Assembly: GCA_039819545.1 (NCBI GenBank)
Contig: JBCBRS010000016.1
Location: 1-57,914, forward strand
Source: CALLPQ01 sp039819545
GTDB lineage: Bacteria > Pseudomonadota > Alphaproteobacteria > Caulobacterales > Parvularculaceae
Direction: 5' to 3'
DNA: 57,914 bases
Shown here: one piece after another, positions 51,200-57,914 of the stretch
How positions within the stretch are numbered: position 1 is the first letter of the stretch
Layout of the letters: each line of letters starts with the position of its first letter
The notes under the pieces: model-generated
The model's input: only the letters and a program-made list of their open reading frames with translations
Databases searched by the model: none
Told to the model about the DNA's origin: nothing
Made by a program: the position numbers and the translations under genes

Positions 51200-53842
51200 A
51201 TGATGTTTTCTTTCAGCCGTTTTCACCATGCTTTTCTCGTCCTCTGCCTTATCGTGGCAGGGGGGCCAATCGGCAGCGCGTTCAATTTTTCGGCTCACGC
51301 CGAACCGATGGATTTTTATCAGCCGGATGGGGCCGTTTATGATCCGGCCATCACAAAGCCGGAAGATTTTATCGGCTACGGGCTTGGTGAAAAACCGGTG
51401 CGCCATGACGTGATGGTTGGCTATCTGCGCTCCCTCGCGCGTCAGTCCCCACGGATGCAGGTTAGCACCATCGGGCGCTCCCATGAGGGTAGGCCCATCT
51501 TGTCCTTCGTTGTCTCTGCACCGGAAAATATTGAACGGCTCGATGAGATTAAAGCCAATCATAAAGATCGTTTGGCCGGTAAAGGTGATGCGGGCGCTGA
51601 TCCTGTTGTTGTGTGGCTCAATTATGGTGTACACGGCGCGGAATCCTCCGGCATGGATGCGGCCATCCCGACGCTATATCACCTGGCCGCCGCAACCGGG
51701 GACGACATCGACACGCTCCTGCGCGATACGGTCATCGTGGTGATTGCAATTTTTAACCCCGACGGGCATTCACGGCGCATCAATCACGTCTTCACCTTTG
51801 ATGGCACGGTACCGGTAACCGACCGCAACCATGAGGCCCACAATCTGTGGATTGAGGCGCGTACGAACCATTACTGGTTTGACCTGAACCGCGACTGGCT
51901 GTTGCTGACGCAGCCTGAGTCCCGGAGTTGGATCAAAGTCTGGCATGACTGGAAGCCTAACGTGTCCGGCGATTTTCACGAGCAAGGCTCCGATGCTACC
52001 TATTATTTTCACCCCGGCGAGCCCAAACGCAAAAACCCGCTCATCCCGGACCGGGAACGCGAATTGCTCGCCACGCTGGGCGAGGAGCATGCCAACTGGC
52101 TTGATACACAAGGCGAGCTTTATACCGCCGAGGAAGGCTTTGATAATTTTTATATCGGTAAGGGCTCAACTTATCCGTCAATCAATGGCTCCGTCGGTAT
52201 CTTGTTTGAAGCGGCGGCAGCGCGCGGCGGGGAAGTTGATACCGTAAATGGTGTGCGCACCTATGCGCAGAATATCCGGCTGCACTTCAATACCTCGCTG
52301 ACCACGATCATCGGCGCCCACAAATTGCGCGATGACCTGAAAGCCTATCAGCGCGATTTTTTCGTGCGGGCCGAGCGGGCGGCCCGCGCCGATGACCGTA
52401 AGGCATTTGTCTTTACCGCGCCTGGCGATGCCGCGCGCACCCATGCGTTTGTCACGCTCCTGCACAACCACGATGTGGAGGTTTACGCCCTCAATCAGGA
52501 TGTGACGCTTGGCGAACAGACCTTTGCAAAAGACACAAGCTTCATCGTGCCGGTAGCGCAGGATCAATACACCATGATCCGCGGTATTTTTGATCAGGTT
52601 ACGGAATTCGAAGAGGCGGTTTTTTACGACGTGTCCGGCTGGACGCTGCCGCTTGCCTATGATCTTGATTACGCTGTGCTGGACGCCTTCCGGTTTAGCC
52701 AGAACCTGCTGGGCGATGCGGCGGCTGGCGCGCCGCCTGCCGTACCTGCCCCCTCCGAGGGTGCCTTTGGCTATGTTTTTTCGTGGGCAGATTATTATGC
52801 GCCCCGTGCACTCGGCCGGTTCTTGCGCGCCGGTGCCAAACCTCGCGTTTTTCTGCGCCCGAAGACTCTGACCATTGACGGGCAGTCTGTGGAGTTTGAT
52901 CGCGGCTCAATCTTTATTCCTGCGTCCACGCGCGAAAGCCTGACCCAATCTATCGACGGGTCAACGCTCCTCGAAACCGCGAAGACCGTCGCCGCACGCG
53001 ACGGTGTGCAGGTTTATCCCCTACAGTCGGGCAATGCCGCCGCAGGTCAGGGTGATCTTGGCGCGCGCAGCTCCGTCCATACGGTCCGTGAGCCGAAGAT
53101 CTTACTGACCTTCGACGATGGACGCACGCGCTATGCGGCCGGTCAGTTGTGGCATCTGCTGGACCACAAAATGCATATTCCAGTGACATTGCGCCGCCAG
53201 CGGGATTTGGCGCGGATTGATCTGTCCGTATACACCCACATCCTGATGCCAGGTGGCGCCCGAAAGCCCGACGCCGCGTTGACGCAATCCCTGCGCCGTT
53301 GGATCACGGGGGGCGGAACCCTCGTCGCCACCAAGGACGCGGCGGTTTGGGCACAAGCCACTTTTCTCACCAAAGCTGACAAGTCTGAAAAGACCGGGAA
53401 AGCCGACGGCACCAATGGCACACAGAAAAGCACAACCGCCCGCCAAAATTACGCGGCCAAAACGCTGAACGATGCGGAGCATCTGATCGGCGGGGCGGTA
53501 TTTGAAAGCGATCTTGATATCTCGCACCCTCTTGGCTTCGGGTTTGCGGACCGTCGCATCGCCACCATGAAAGCCGGCAGCACGCCCCTCAAGGGGTCGG
53601 ACGATCCTTATGCTGTTGTGGCAGCCTACGGGGCGACACCGCTGCTATCGGGGTATGCCTCCGACCGTCGGTTATCGGAGCTGAAAGAAACACCGTCCCT
53701 GATTGGTGAGCGGATGGGCCGGGGCGGTCTTATCCTGTTCGCCGACGACCCTGCCTTCCGCGCGACGTTTCTAGGGGCTGACCGGTTGGTGTTGAACGCC
53801 ATCTTTTTTGCCGACGCGTTCCAGCCCGCGCGAAAGCCATAA
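51200..53842 (+). CDS. secreted M14-family zinc carboxypeptidase-like protein
   Basis: About 880 residues with a signal peptide (HAFLVLCLIVAGGPIGSAF, cleavage near HAEP). The M14 domain lies about residues 40-330. The first zinc ligands are in NYGVHGAESSGMDAAIP (His and Glu), the second histidine is probably in GDFHEQGSDATYYFHPG, and the arginine-rich substrate pocket is near LWIEARTNHYWFDLNRDW. A long C-terminal half (about 400-880) contains beta-sandwich and GATase1-like elements (YTHILMPGGARKPDAAL), as in other large bacterial M14 proteins. ATG 51200 or 51203 are both possible. It acts in the periplasm or outside the cell; the substrate peptide is unknown. Confidence 0.9.
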   Translation: MMFSFSRFHHAFLVLCLIVAGGPIGSAFNFSAHAEPMDFYQPDGAVYDPAITKPEDFIGYGLGEKPVRHDVMVGYLRSLARQSPRMQVSTIGRSHEGRPILSFVVSAPENIERLDEIKANHKDRLAGKGDAGADPVVVWLNYGVHGAESSGMDAAIPTLYHLAAATGDDIDTLLRDTVIVVIAIFNPDGHSRRINHVFTFDGTVPVTDRNHEAHNLWIEARTNHYWFDLNRDWLLLTQPESRSWIKVWHDWKPNVSGDFHEQGSDATYYFHPGEPKRKNPLIPDRERELLATLGEEHANWLDTQGELYTAEEGFDNFYIGKGSTYPSINGSVGILFEAAAARGGEVDTVNGVRTYAQNIRLHFNTSLTTIIGAHKLRDDLKAYQRDFFVRAERAARADDRKAFVFTAPGDAARTHAFVTLLHNHDVEVYALNQDVTLGEQTFAKDTSFIVPVAQDQYTMIRGIFDQVTEFEEAVFYDVSGWTLPLAYDLDYAVLDAFRFSQNLLGDAAAGAPPAVPAPSEGAFGYVFSWADYYAPRALGRFLRAGAKPRVFLRPKTLTIDGQSVEFDRGSIFIPASTRESLTQSIDGSTLLETAKTVAARDGVQVYPLQSGNAAAGQGDLGARSSVHTVREPKILLTFDDGRTRYAAGQLWHLLDHKMHIPVTLRRQRDLARIDLSVYTHILMPGGARKPDAALTQSLRRWITGGGTLVATKDAAVWAQATFLTKADKSEKTGKADGTNGTQKSTTARQNYAAKTLNDAEHLIGGAVFESDLDISHPLGFGFADRRIATMKAGSTPLKGSDDPYAVVAAYGATPLLSGYASDRRLSELKETPSLIGERMGRGGLILFADDPAFRATFLGADRLVLNAIFFADAFQPARKP

Positions 53843-53871
53843 AGCGCGCGTTTGCTAAAACCTTTGACCCG

Positions 53872-53994
53872 GAAAAAAGTAACGCCGCCTCCGTGAGGAG
53901 GCGGCGTTACCCGGGATATCGCCGGCGGGGGAGAAGCCGACGATTTCGGTCGGCTGATGCCCATTGAGACCCAGCCGCAAATATGTATGTGCAC
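53872..53994 (-). ncRNA. candidate minus-strand small RNA with intrinsic terminator
   Basis: On the minus strand a perfect 14-base-pair hairpin (53879-53892 with 53897-53910, loop of four) is followed by six Ts (53873-53878), a textbook intrinsic terminator, yet no minus-strand gene precedes it. Upstream in that direction are a second perfect hairpin (53935-53941 with 53949-53955) and, at 54023-54028, a TTGACA box suited to a -35 element; the -10 is weak. Together these predict a structured RNA of about 120 nucleotides. Alternatively the hairpin acts only on plus-strand transcripts of the M14 gene, but on that strand no T tract follows it. No known RNA family is recognised. Confidence 0.45.
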
Positions 53995-54096
53995 TTCAAA
54001 GTGTCTAATCTGTCGCAGGTTTTGTCAATTAACCGCGCTCATGGTCTGATTGATGAGACCAGATGCTATTGACGATTTTTCCCCTCGACAGACAAG

Positions 54097-54238
54097 TTTG
54101 GGCATACCTGTCACACCCGCTATCGTCAATATTGGTCAAAATAAAAAAACATATTTGCCGCAAATTTTCTGGGTACTTCGCTTTTTGCGCGAGCGCTTAT
54201 GGTTAAGGTTCTGGCGTAAGCAGAACCGTTTGGGCATA
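54097..54238 (+). promoter_or_regulatory. structured AT-rich leader of the symporter gene
   Basis: The gap before the symporter gene contains a perfect hairpin GGTTCTG (54207-54213) with CAGAACC (54221-54227) and a ten-base direct repeat TTTGGGCATA at 54097-54106 and 54229-54238. This could be an operator pair or RNA leader that controls the symporter. A glycine riboswitch, expected for this transporter family in some bacteria, was not recognised. Confidence 0.35.
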
Positions 54239-54277
54239 TCTTGCATGCGTTCACGATGTTGAGGGGATAGACCAATC

Positions 54278-55717
54278 ATGACCGAGGAGAACCACGCGTC
54301 CCTTGCCGATCAAATCAATGATGCGATCACGCCGCTGAGCGACTTCGTCAATAGCATCATCTTTTTCTCGGTTCCGGTGTTTGGAGTCAGCGTGCCCATC
54401 GTTGTCATCTGGCTACTTTTGGCTGCGCTCATCCTGACTTTTGCGCTCAGCTTTATTAATTTGCGCGGCTTTGGCCATGCCGTTGCGCTTGTCACTGGCA
54501 AGACCGGTGACAGCCAAAGCGCCTCCCATGGTCAGATCTCACACTTTCAGGCGCTGACCTCCGCCCTGTCGGGGACGGTTGGCCTTGGCAATATTGCGTC
54601 GGTGCCCATTGCCATCGCGCTGGGCGGGCCCGGTGCGGTCGTGTGGATGATCCTTGCGGGCTTTTTCGGCATGTCTTCGAAATTTGCCGAGTGCGCCCTG
54701 GCTGTGAAGTACCGCCAGAATCACGCCGACGGGACGGTCAGTGGTGGGCCCATGTATTATATCGAGGCTGTTTTCACACGGCATGGTCTGGCCCTTGTGG
54801 GCAAGGTGCTGGCGATCTTTTTCGCCGTCATGACCATGGGTGCATCGATCAGCATTTTTCAGGTGAACCAGGCCCACGCACAATTTTCCAGCGTCACCGG
54901 CATTTCCGCGCCGCTCCTGTTTGGCGGGGTAATGGCAACCGGCGTTGCCATCGTCATCCTCGGCGGAATCCGCGTGATCGGGCGGGTAACCTCGATCCTC
55001 GTGCCCGGGATGGGGATTTTATATCTGGGCGCTGGCCTGATCATCCTTGCCGCCAATGCACCCGCGATCCCCGGTGCCATCGGCCTGATCGTCGGCGGCG
55101 CCTTTGGCCTTGATGCCGCCGGCGGCGGTATAATCGGTGCCCTGATCAACGGGATAAAACGCGCCACCTATTCCAGTGAGGCCGGTGTGGGCTCAGCGGC
55201 CATCGCCCATGCGGCGGTGCGTACAAAGACACCGCTAACCGAAGGCTATGTGGCGCTCCTCGAACCTTTTATCGATACGATCGTGGTGTGTACCGTTACG
55301 GCGCTGGTCATCGTTGTCACCGGTGTTTACGTGCCCTATGTGGGCGTCGACAATCCGCCGGGCATCACGATGACCTCCGCTGCCTTTGGCAGCATGTTTA
55401 GTTGGTACCCCTACATATTATTAGTATCGGTTGTCCTGTTTGCGTTTTCAACGCTCGTCACCTGGGCCTATTACGGGTCGCAGGCGGCGGCCTATATCTT
55501 CGGGCGCAAACGATATGTGGATGTGACCTTCAAGCTCGCCCTGTCGCTGCTTTTGTCAATCGGGGCGGCGGTACAGCTTTCGGCCATCGTTGATTTTATT
55601 GATGCCATGCTGTTTGGCATGTGCATCCCGAATATTATCGCGCTTTATCTGCTTTTGCCGGAACTACGACGCGATGTGCGGGCCTACGAAGCCGGGCGCG
55701 CTGCCCGCACGACCTGA
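54278..55717 (+). CDS. alanine/glycine:cation symporter (AGCS family)
   Basis: Inner-membrane sodium- or proton-coupled importer of alanine or glycine, about 479 residues with about eleven transmembrane helices. Family signatures are LTSALSGTVGLGNIASVPIA, GPGAVVWMILAGFFGMSSKF and YRQNHADGTVSGGPMYYIE. GAGGGG lies 11 bases ahead of the ATG. It stands alone, divergent from nothing nearby; the structured leader upstream suggests regulation. Confidence 0.95.
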   Translation: MTEENHASLADQINDAITPLSDFVNSIIFFSVPVFGVSVPIVVIWLLLAALILTFALSFINLRGFGHAVALVTGKTGDSQSASHGQISHFQALTSALSGTVGLGNIASVPIAIALGGPGAVVWMILAGFFGMSSKFAECALAVKYRQNHADGTVSGGPMYYIEAVFTRHGLALVGKVLAIFFAVMTMGASISIFQVNQAHAQFSSVTGISAPLLFGGVMATGVAIVILGGIRVIGRVTSILVPGMGILYLGAGLIILAANAPAIPGAIGLIVGGAFGLDAAGGGIIGALINGIKRATYSSEAGVGSAAIAHAAVRTKTPLTEGYVALLEPFIDTIVVCTVTALVIVVTGVYVPYVGVDNPPGITMTSAAFGSMFSWYPYILLVSVVLFAFSTLVTWAYYGSQAAAYIFGRKRYVDVTFKLALSLLLSIGAAVQLSAIVDFIDAMLFGMCIPNIIALYLLLPELRRDVRAYEAGRAARTT

Positions 55718-55894
55718 TCATGAGAGCGCGTTCACAAAAAGTGTAATCGTCGATGGTTCCCATCCATCGACTTGGGTTCAAACGGAATCACGACGACGCT
55801 TTAAGGTATTGTTTTTACGCATTTCCCGGCGGCGAACCGCACACACTTCGCCTGGAAATGCTTTAGCCTACCGCTTAATCCTTGTCCTTCATCA

Positions 55895-55929
55895 CAAAAA
55901 AAAGCCGATGCGAAACCCGCACCGGCTTT
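55895..55929 (-). terminator. rho-independent terminator of the HU gene
   Basis: On the minus strand a hairpin (arms 55901-55911 and 55919-55929, one mismatch) is followed by a run of Ts at 55900-55895, 46 bases after the HU stop codon. It could also help end symporter transcripts from the other strand. Confidence 0.85.
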
Positions 55930-55974
55930 TGAAATATGTATGTCGGAAGCCACAGGTGGCTCCCGGTGCACGGT

Positions 55975-56247
55975 TTAATTCAATGCGTCTTTCAAACCCT
56001 TGCCGGCGGTAAATTTCGGCTGGATGCTGGCTTTGATTTTGATGGTCTCGCCGGTACGCGGATTACGACCGTCGCGGGCGGCACGCTTGACCGCGGCAAA
56101 GGTGCCGAACCCGACGAGACGCACATCGTCCCCTTTTTTCAGCGTATCGGTGATCGCATCAAAGACGGCGTCCACGGCCCGTCCGGCTTCGGCTTTGCTG
56201 ATCCCGGCAAAGTCGGCAACGCGGTCAATAAATTCGTTCTTGTTCAT
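55975..56247 (-). CDS. hup: DNA-binding protein HU
   Basis: Nucleoid-associated protein of 90 residues, family length. It begins MNKNEFIDRVADFAGISKAE and contains the DNA-bending arm signature GFGTFAAVKRAARDGRNPRTGE, then KFTAGKGLKDALN. HU dimers bend DNA and shape the nucleoid. It lies downstream of lon and chorismate mutase on the same strand, a neighbourhood shared with other alphaproteobacteria, and ends at its own terminator. Confidence 0.97.
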   Translation of the reverse strand: MNKNEFIDRVADFAGISKAEAGRAVDAVFDAITDTLKKGDDVRLVGFGTFAAVKRAARDGRNPRTGETIKIKASIQPKFTAGKGLKDALN

Positions 56248-56397
56248 TATCTCACCTTTATGATTGTGTTGGCATCGCGATTGTCGAGATACCCTCTACG
56301 CTCGACCCACATTATGCCGTAGCGCCGACCCCGCTTAAAAGCCCTGAAGGGCGGAAAAAATGGGGTTATTAGCGCCATTCGCAATAAAATACTGATT

Positions 56398-56739
56398 TTA
56401 TTCGATCTTTTCACCTGACAGCCCGTGCACTTCATCCCATTTTTCGTGTTCGTGGGCGATTGAGCATTCGATCAGGGTCCGCCAAACAGGCTCAGCGATT
56501 CGTTTTGACAAGCCTTCGCGCTCGGCGCTGCGCAACACTTTGGCCACCACATCTTCGATCCGCCAGGGCAATCGGACCTCGGACTTCTCCGTTTTGATCC
56601 GCCCCGCAGCTTCAATGTAGCCCTGGCGTTCTGCCATCAGACGCACGAGAACGCGATCAAGCCGGTCGATCTCCACGCGCACCTCGTCCATCGTCTCACA
56701 GACCTCGGCGGGCACGGTTGCGATCAGGTCTTGCGTCAT
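56398..56739 (-). CDS. chorismate mutase, AroQ fold
   Basis: Converts chorismate to prephenate in phenylalanine and tyrosine synthesis. About 113 residues, all-helical monofunctional type. Landmarks are MDEVRVEIDRLDRVLVRLMA (active-site arginine), AERQGYIEAAGRIKTEKSE with the second basic residue, and VWRTLIECSIAHEHEKWDEV at the end. Start 56739 is preferred to the slightly longer TTG-started frame. It lies behind lon, separated from it by lon's terminator at 56755-56787. Confidence 0.9.
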   Translation of the reverse strand: MTQDLIATVPAEVCETMDEVRVEIDRLDRVLVRLMAERQGYIEAAGRIKTEKSEVRLPWRIEDVVAKVLRSAEREGLSKRIAEPVWRTLIECSIAHEHEKWDEVHGLSGEKIE

Positions 56740-56754
56740 GGGGGGGCTTGCTTT

Positions 56755-56787
56755 CAAAAAGACTGCGGGGGAAACCCTCCGCAGTCT
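56755..56787 (-). terminator. rho-independent terminator of lon
   Basis: On the minus strand AGACTGCGG (56787-56779) pairs with CCGCAGTCT (56768-56760), loop about ten bases, followed by TTTTTG. It lies 28 bases after the lon stop codon and before the chorismate mutase start, so the two are probably separate transcripts. Confidence 0.9.
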
Positions 56788-56814
56788 GATCGTTTTCTCC
56801 GCCGGGCGGCGTGG

Positions 56815-57914
56815 CTAGTGTTTGACAACCGCGTCGCTATCCACCGGCTCTGTCGCCGAAACGGCAGCGGGCTCCACCCACTCAATGGGCGTGAGTTTGT
56901 CAACGAGTGCATGGGACAGCACCTCATCAACGGTGGAAACAGGCACAATCTCCAGCGCCTCTTTCACATTATCGGGGATATCGGCGAGATCTTTCTCGTT
57001 CTCTTCCGGGATGAGCACCTTTGATACCCCGGCCCGAACGGCAGCAAGCAGCTTTTCCTTCAGCCCGCCAATCGCCAGGACCCGGCCGCGCAGGGAAATC
57101 TCCCCCGTCATGGCGATGTCCTTGTGGATTTTCACACCGGTCAGCACAGAGACCATGGCGGTTGCCATGGCGACACCGGCAGAGGGACCATCCTTTGGCG
57201 TCGCACCTTCCGGCACGTGAACGTGAATATCTGTCCGCTCATACAAAGGCGGCTCGATGCCAAAATCAACCGACCGGGAACGCACATAAGATGCCGCCGC
57301 CGATACAGATTCTTTCATCACCTCTTTCAAATTGCCGGTGGGTGTCATACGCCCTTTGCCCGGCATTTTAACCGCTTCGATGGTCAGAATATCACCGCCC
57401 ACGGACGTCCAGGCAAGACCTGTCACAACCCCGACGCGGTCTTCACCGTCAACCTCACCAAACCGGAATTTGGTAACGCCAGAAAAGTCCGACAGATTAT
57501 CCGCGGTCACATCGACTTTGGTGCTGTCACTGGTTTCAAGCTCGCGCACAGCTTTTCGGGCCAACCGGGCGATTTCGCGCTCCAGATTTCGCACGCCAGC
57601 TTCCCGCGTATAAAGCCGGATCAAATTGCGGAGCGCTTCATCAGTCAGCGACCACTCCTCTTCCTTCAGCCCGTGATTTTCCAGCTGTTTGGGGATCAGA
57701 TGCTGACGCGCGATCTCGACCTTCTCATCCTCGGTATAGCCGGGGATACGGATGATCTCCATACGGTCCATCAAAGGCTGCGGCATATTCAGGCTGTTGG
57801 CCGTGGTGACGAACATCACGTCAGACAGGTCATAATCAACTTCGAGATAATGATCCGCAAAGGTCGAATTTTGCTCCGGGTCCAGCACCTCAAGCAGCGC
57901 TGACGCTGGATCAC
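56815..57914 (-). CDS. lon: ATP-dependent protease Lon (C-terminal part, cut by window edge)
   Basis: The visible 366 or so codons cover the end of the AAA+ module (DLSDVMFVTTANSLNMPQPL with sensor 1, then AGVRNLEREIARL with the sensor-2 arginine) and the complete proteolytic domain. The catalytic Ser is in PKDGPSAGVAMATA and the Lys in GGLKEKLLAAVRAG. The frame continues off the right edge (DPASALLEVLDPEQNS read toward the edge), so the ATPase front half and N-terminal domain are outside the window. Lon degrades damaged and regulatory proteins such as DnaA and CcrM in alphaproteobacteria. Confidence 0.97.
   Translation of the reverse strand, partial: DPASALLEVLDPEQNSTFADHYLEVDYDLSDVMFVTTANSLNMPQPLMDRMEIIRIPGYTEDEKVEIARQHLIPKQLENHGLKEEEWSLTDEALRNLIRLYTREAGVRNLEREIARLARKAVRELETSDSTKVDVTADNLSDFSGVTKFRFGEVDGEDRVGVVTGLAWTSVGGDILTIEAVKMPGKGRMTPTGNLKEVMKESVSAAASYVRSRSVDFGIEPPLYERTDIHVHVPEGATPKDGPSAGVAMATAMVSVLTGVKIHKDIAMTGEISLRGRVLAIGGLKEKLLAAVRAGVSKVLIPEENEKDLADIPDNVKEALEIVPVSTVDEVLSHALVDKLTPIEWVEPAAVSATEPVDSDAVVKH

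Noticed and set aside
54278..55717. Glycine riboswitch upstream of the symporter
   Set aside because: The conserved core motifs of glycine aptamers were not found in 53995-54277; only an unassigned hairpin and direct repeat are present.
55741..55800. tRNA-like sequence with GGGTTCAAAC
   Set aside because: The motif resembles a T-loop, and an 8-bp stem (55749-55756 with 55764-55771) is present, but no acceptor, D or anticodon arms can be built around it.

Overview
The window is GC-rich DNA from an alphaproteobacterium. The evidence is a set of lineage-typical genes: an HdaA-type DnaA homologue beside a DUF2066 protein, a TIGR02186 protein directly behind a TauE/SafE exporter, a PodJ/SEL1-like N-terminus, a Flp-type pilin, and a lon/HU/chorismate mutase cluster. 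I would guess a marine, Kordiimonadales- or Rhodospirillales-like organism, but the order cannot be fixed from sequence reading alone. No rRNA, tRNA, CRISPR array or phage was seen. Lon is cut by the right edge.

Layout. 1-430 is a tandem array of palindromic repeats. 444-10267 holds a DmdC-like acyl-CoA dehydrogenase, a large SEL1-repeat membrane protein, a TauE-TIGR02186 pair, a DUF3429 membrane protein, and an overlapping methylglutaconyl-CoA hydratase/HMG-CoA lyase pair for leucine breakdown. 10301-10771 is a small unit: palindrome, truncated Fur/Zur-like ORF, terminator. 10761-20848 carries aspS, rnd, ppx, ppk, hdaA and a DUF2066 gene, combining tRNA charging, RNA processing, polyphosphate turnover and replication control. 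21066-25583 runs purM-purN, an EamA permease, an N-acetylmuramoyl-L-alanine amidase, a DUF6445 protein and the RNase P RNA gene rnpB. 26137-28361 is an AT-richer insert with two orphan genes. 28498-36088 is core again: secA, a parvulin-type isomerase, mutT overlapping a Flp pilin, rplS, trmD and dapB.

36204-45420 is the most interesting block. A TonB-dependent receptor, an alpha/beta hydrolase and a complete Dpp/Opp-type ABC importer lie on one strand. The importer is encoded by four genes that overlap by 1-4 bases, and its binding protein is membrane-anchored. Divergent from the importer is an HD-domain protein resembling PhnZ/inositol-oxygenase di-iron enzymes. Together they look like a pathway that carries a ligand across both membranes and then processes it, with the substrate unknown.

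45421-48312 is a second AT-richer, decayed region: a MITE-like inverted-repeat element, a sulfotransferase, a palindromic repeat pair, a TetR-type C-terminal fragment, a DUF4345 protein and an SH3-like orphan. 48388-57914 returns to core-like genes: a lipoprotein with three FKBP domains, a cystathionine gamma-lyase/synthase, an exported M14 peptidase, a candidate minus-strand small RNA, an alanine/glycine:cation symporter, HU, chorismate mutase and Lon.
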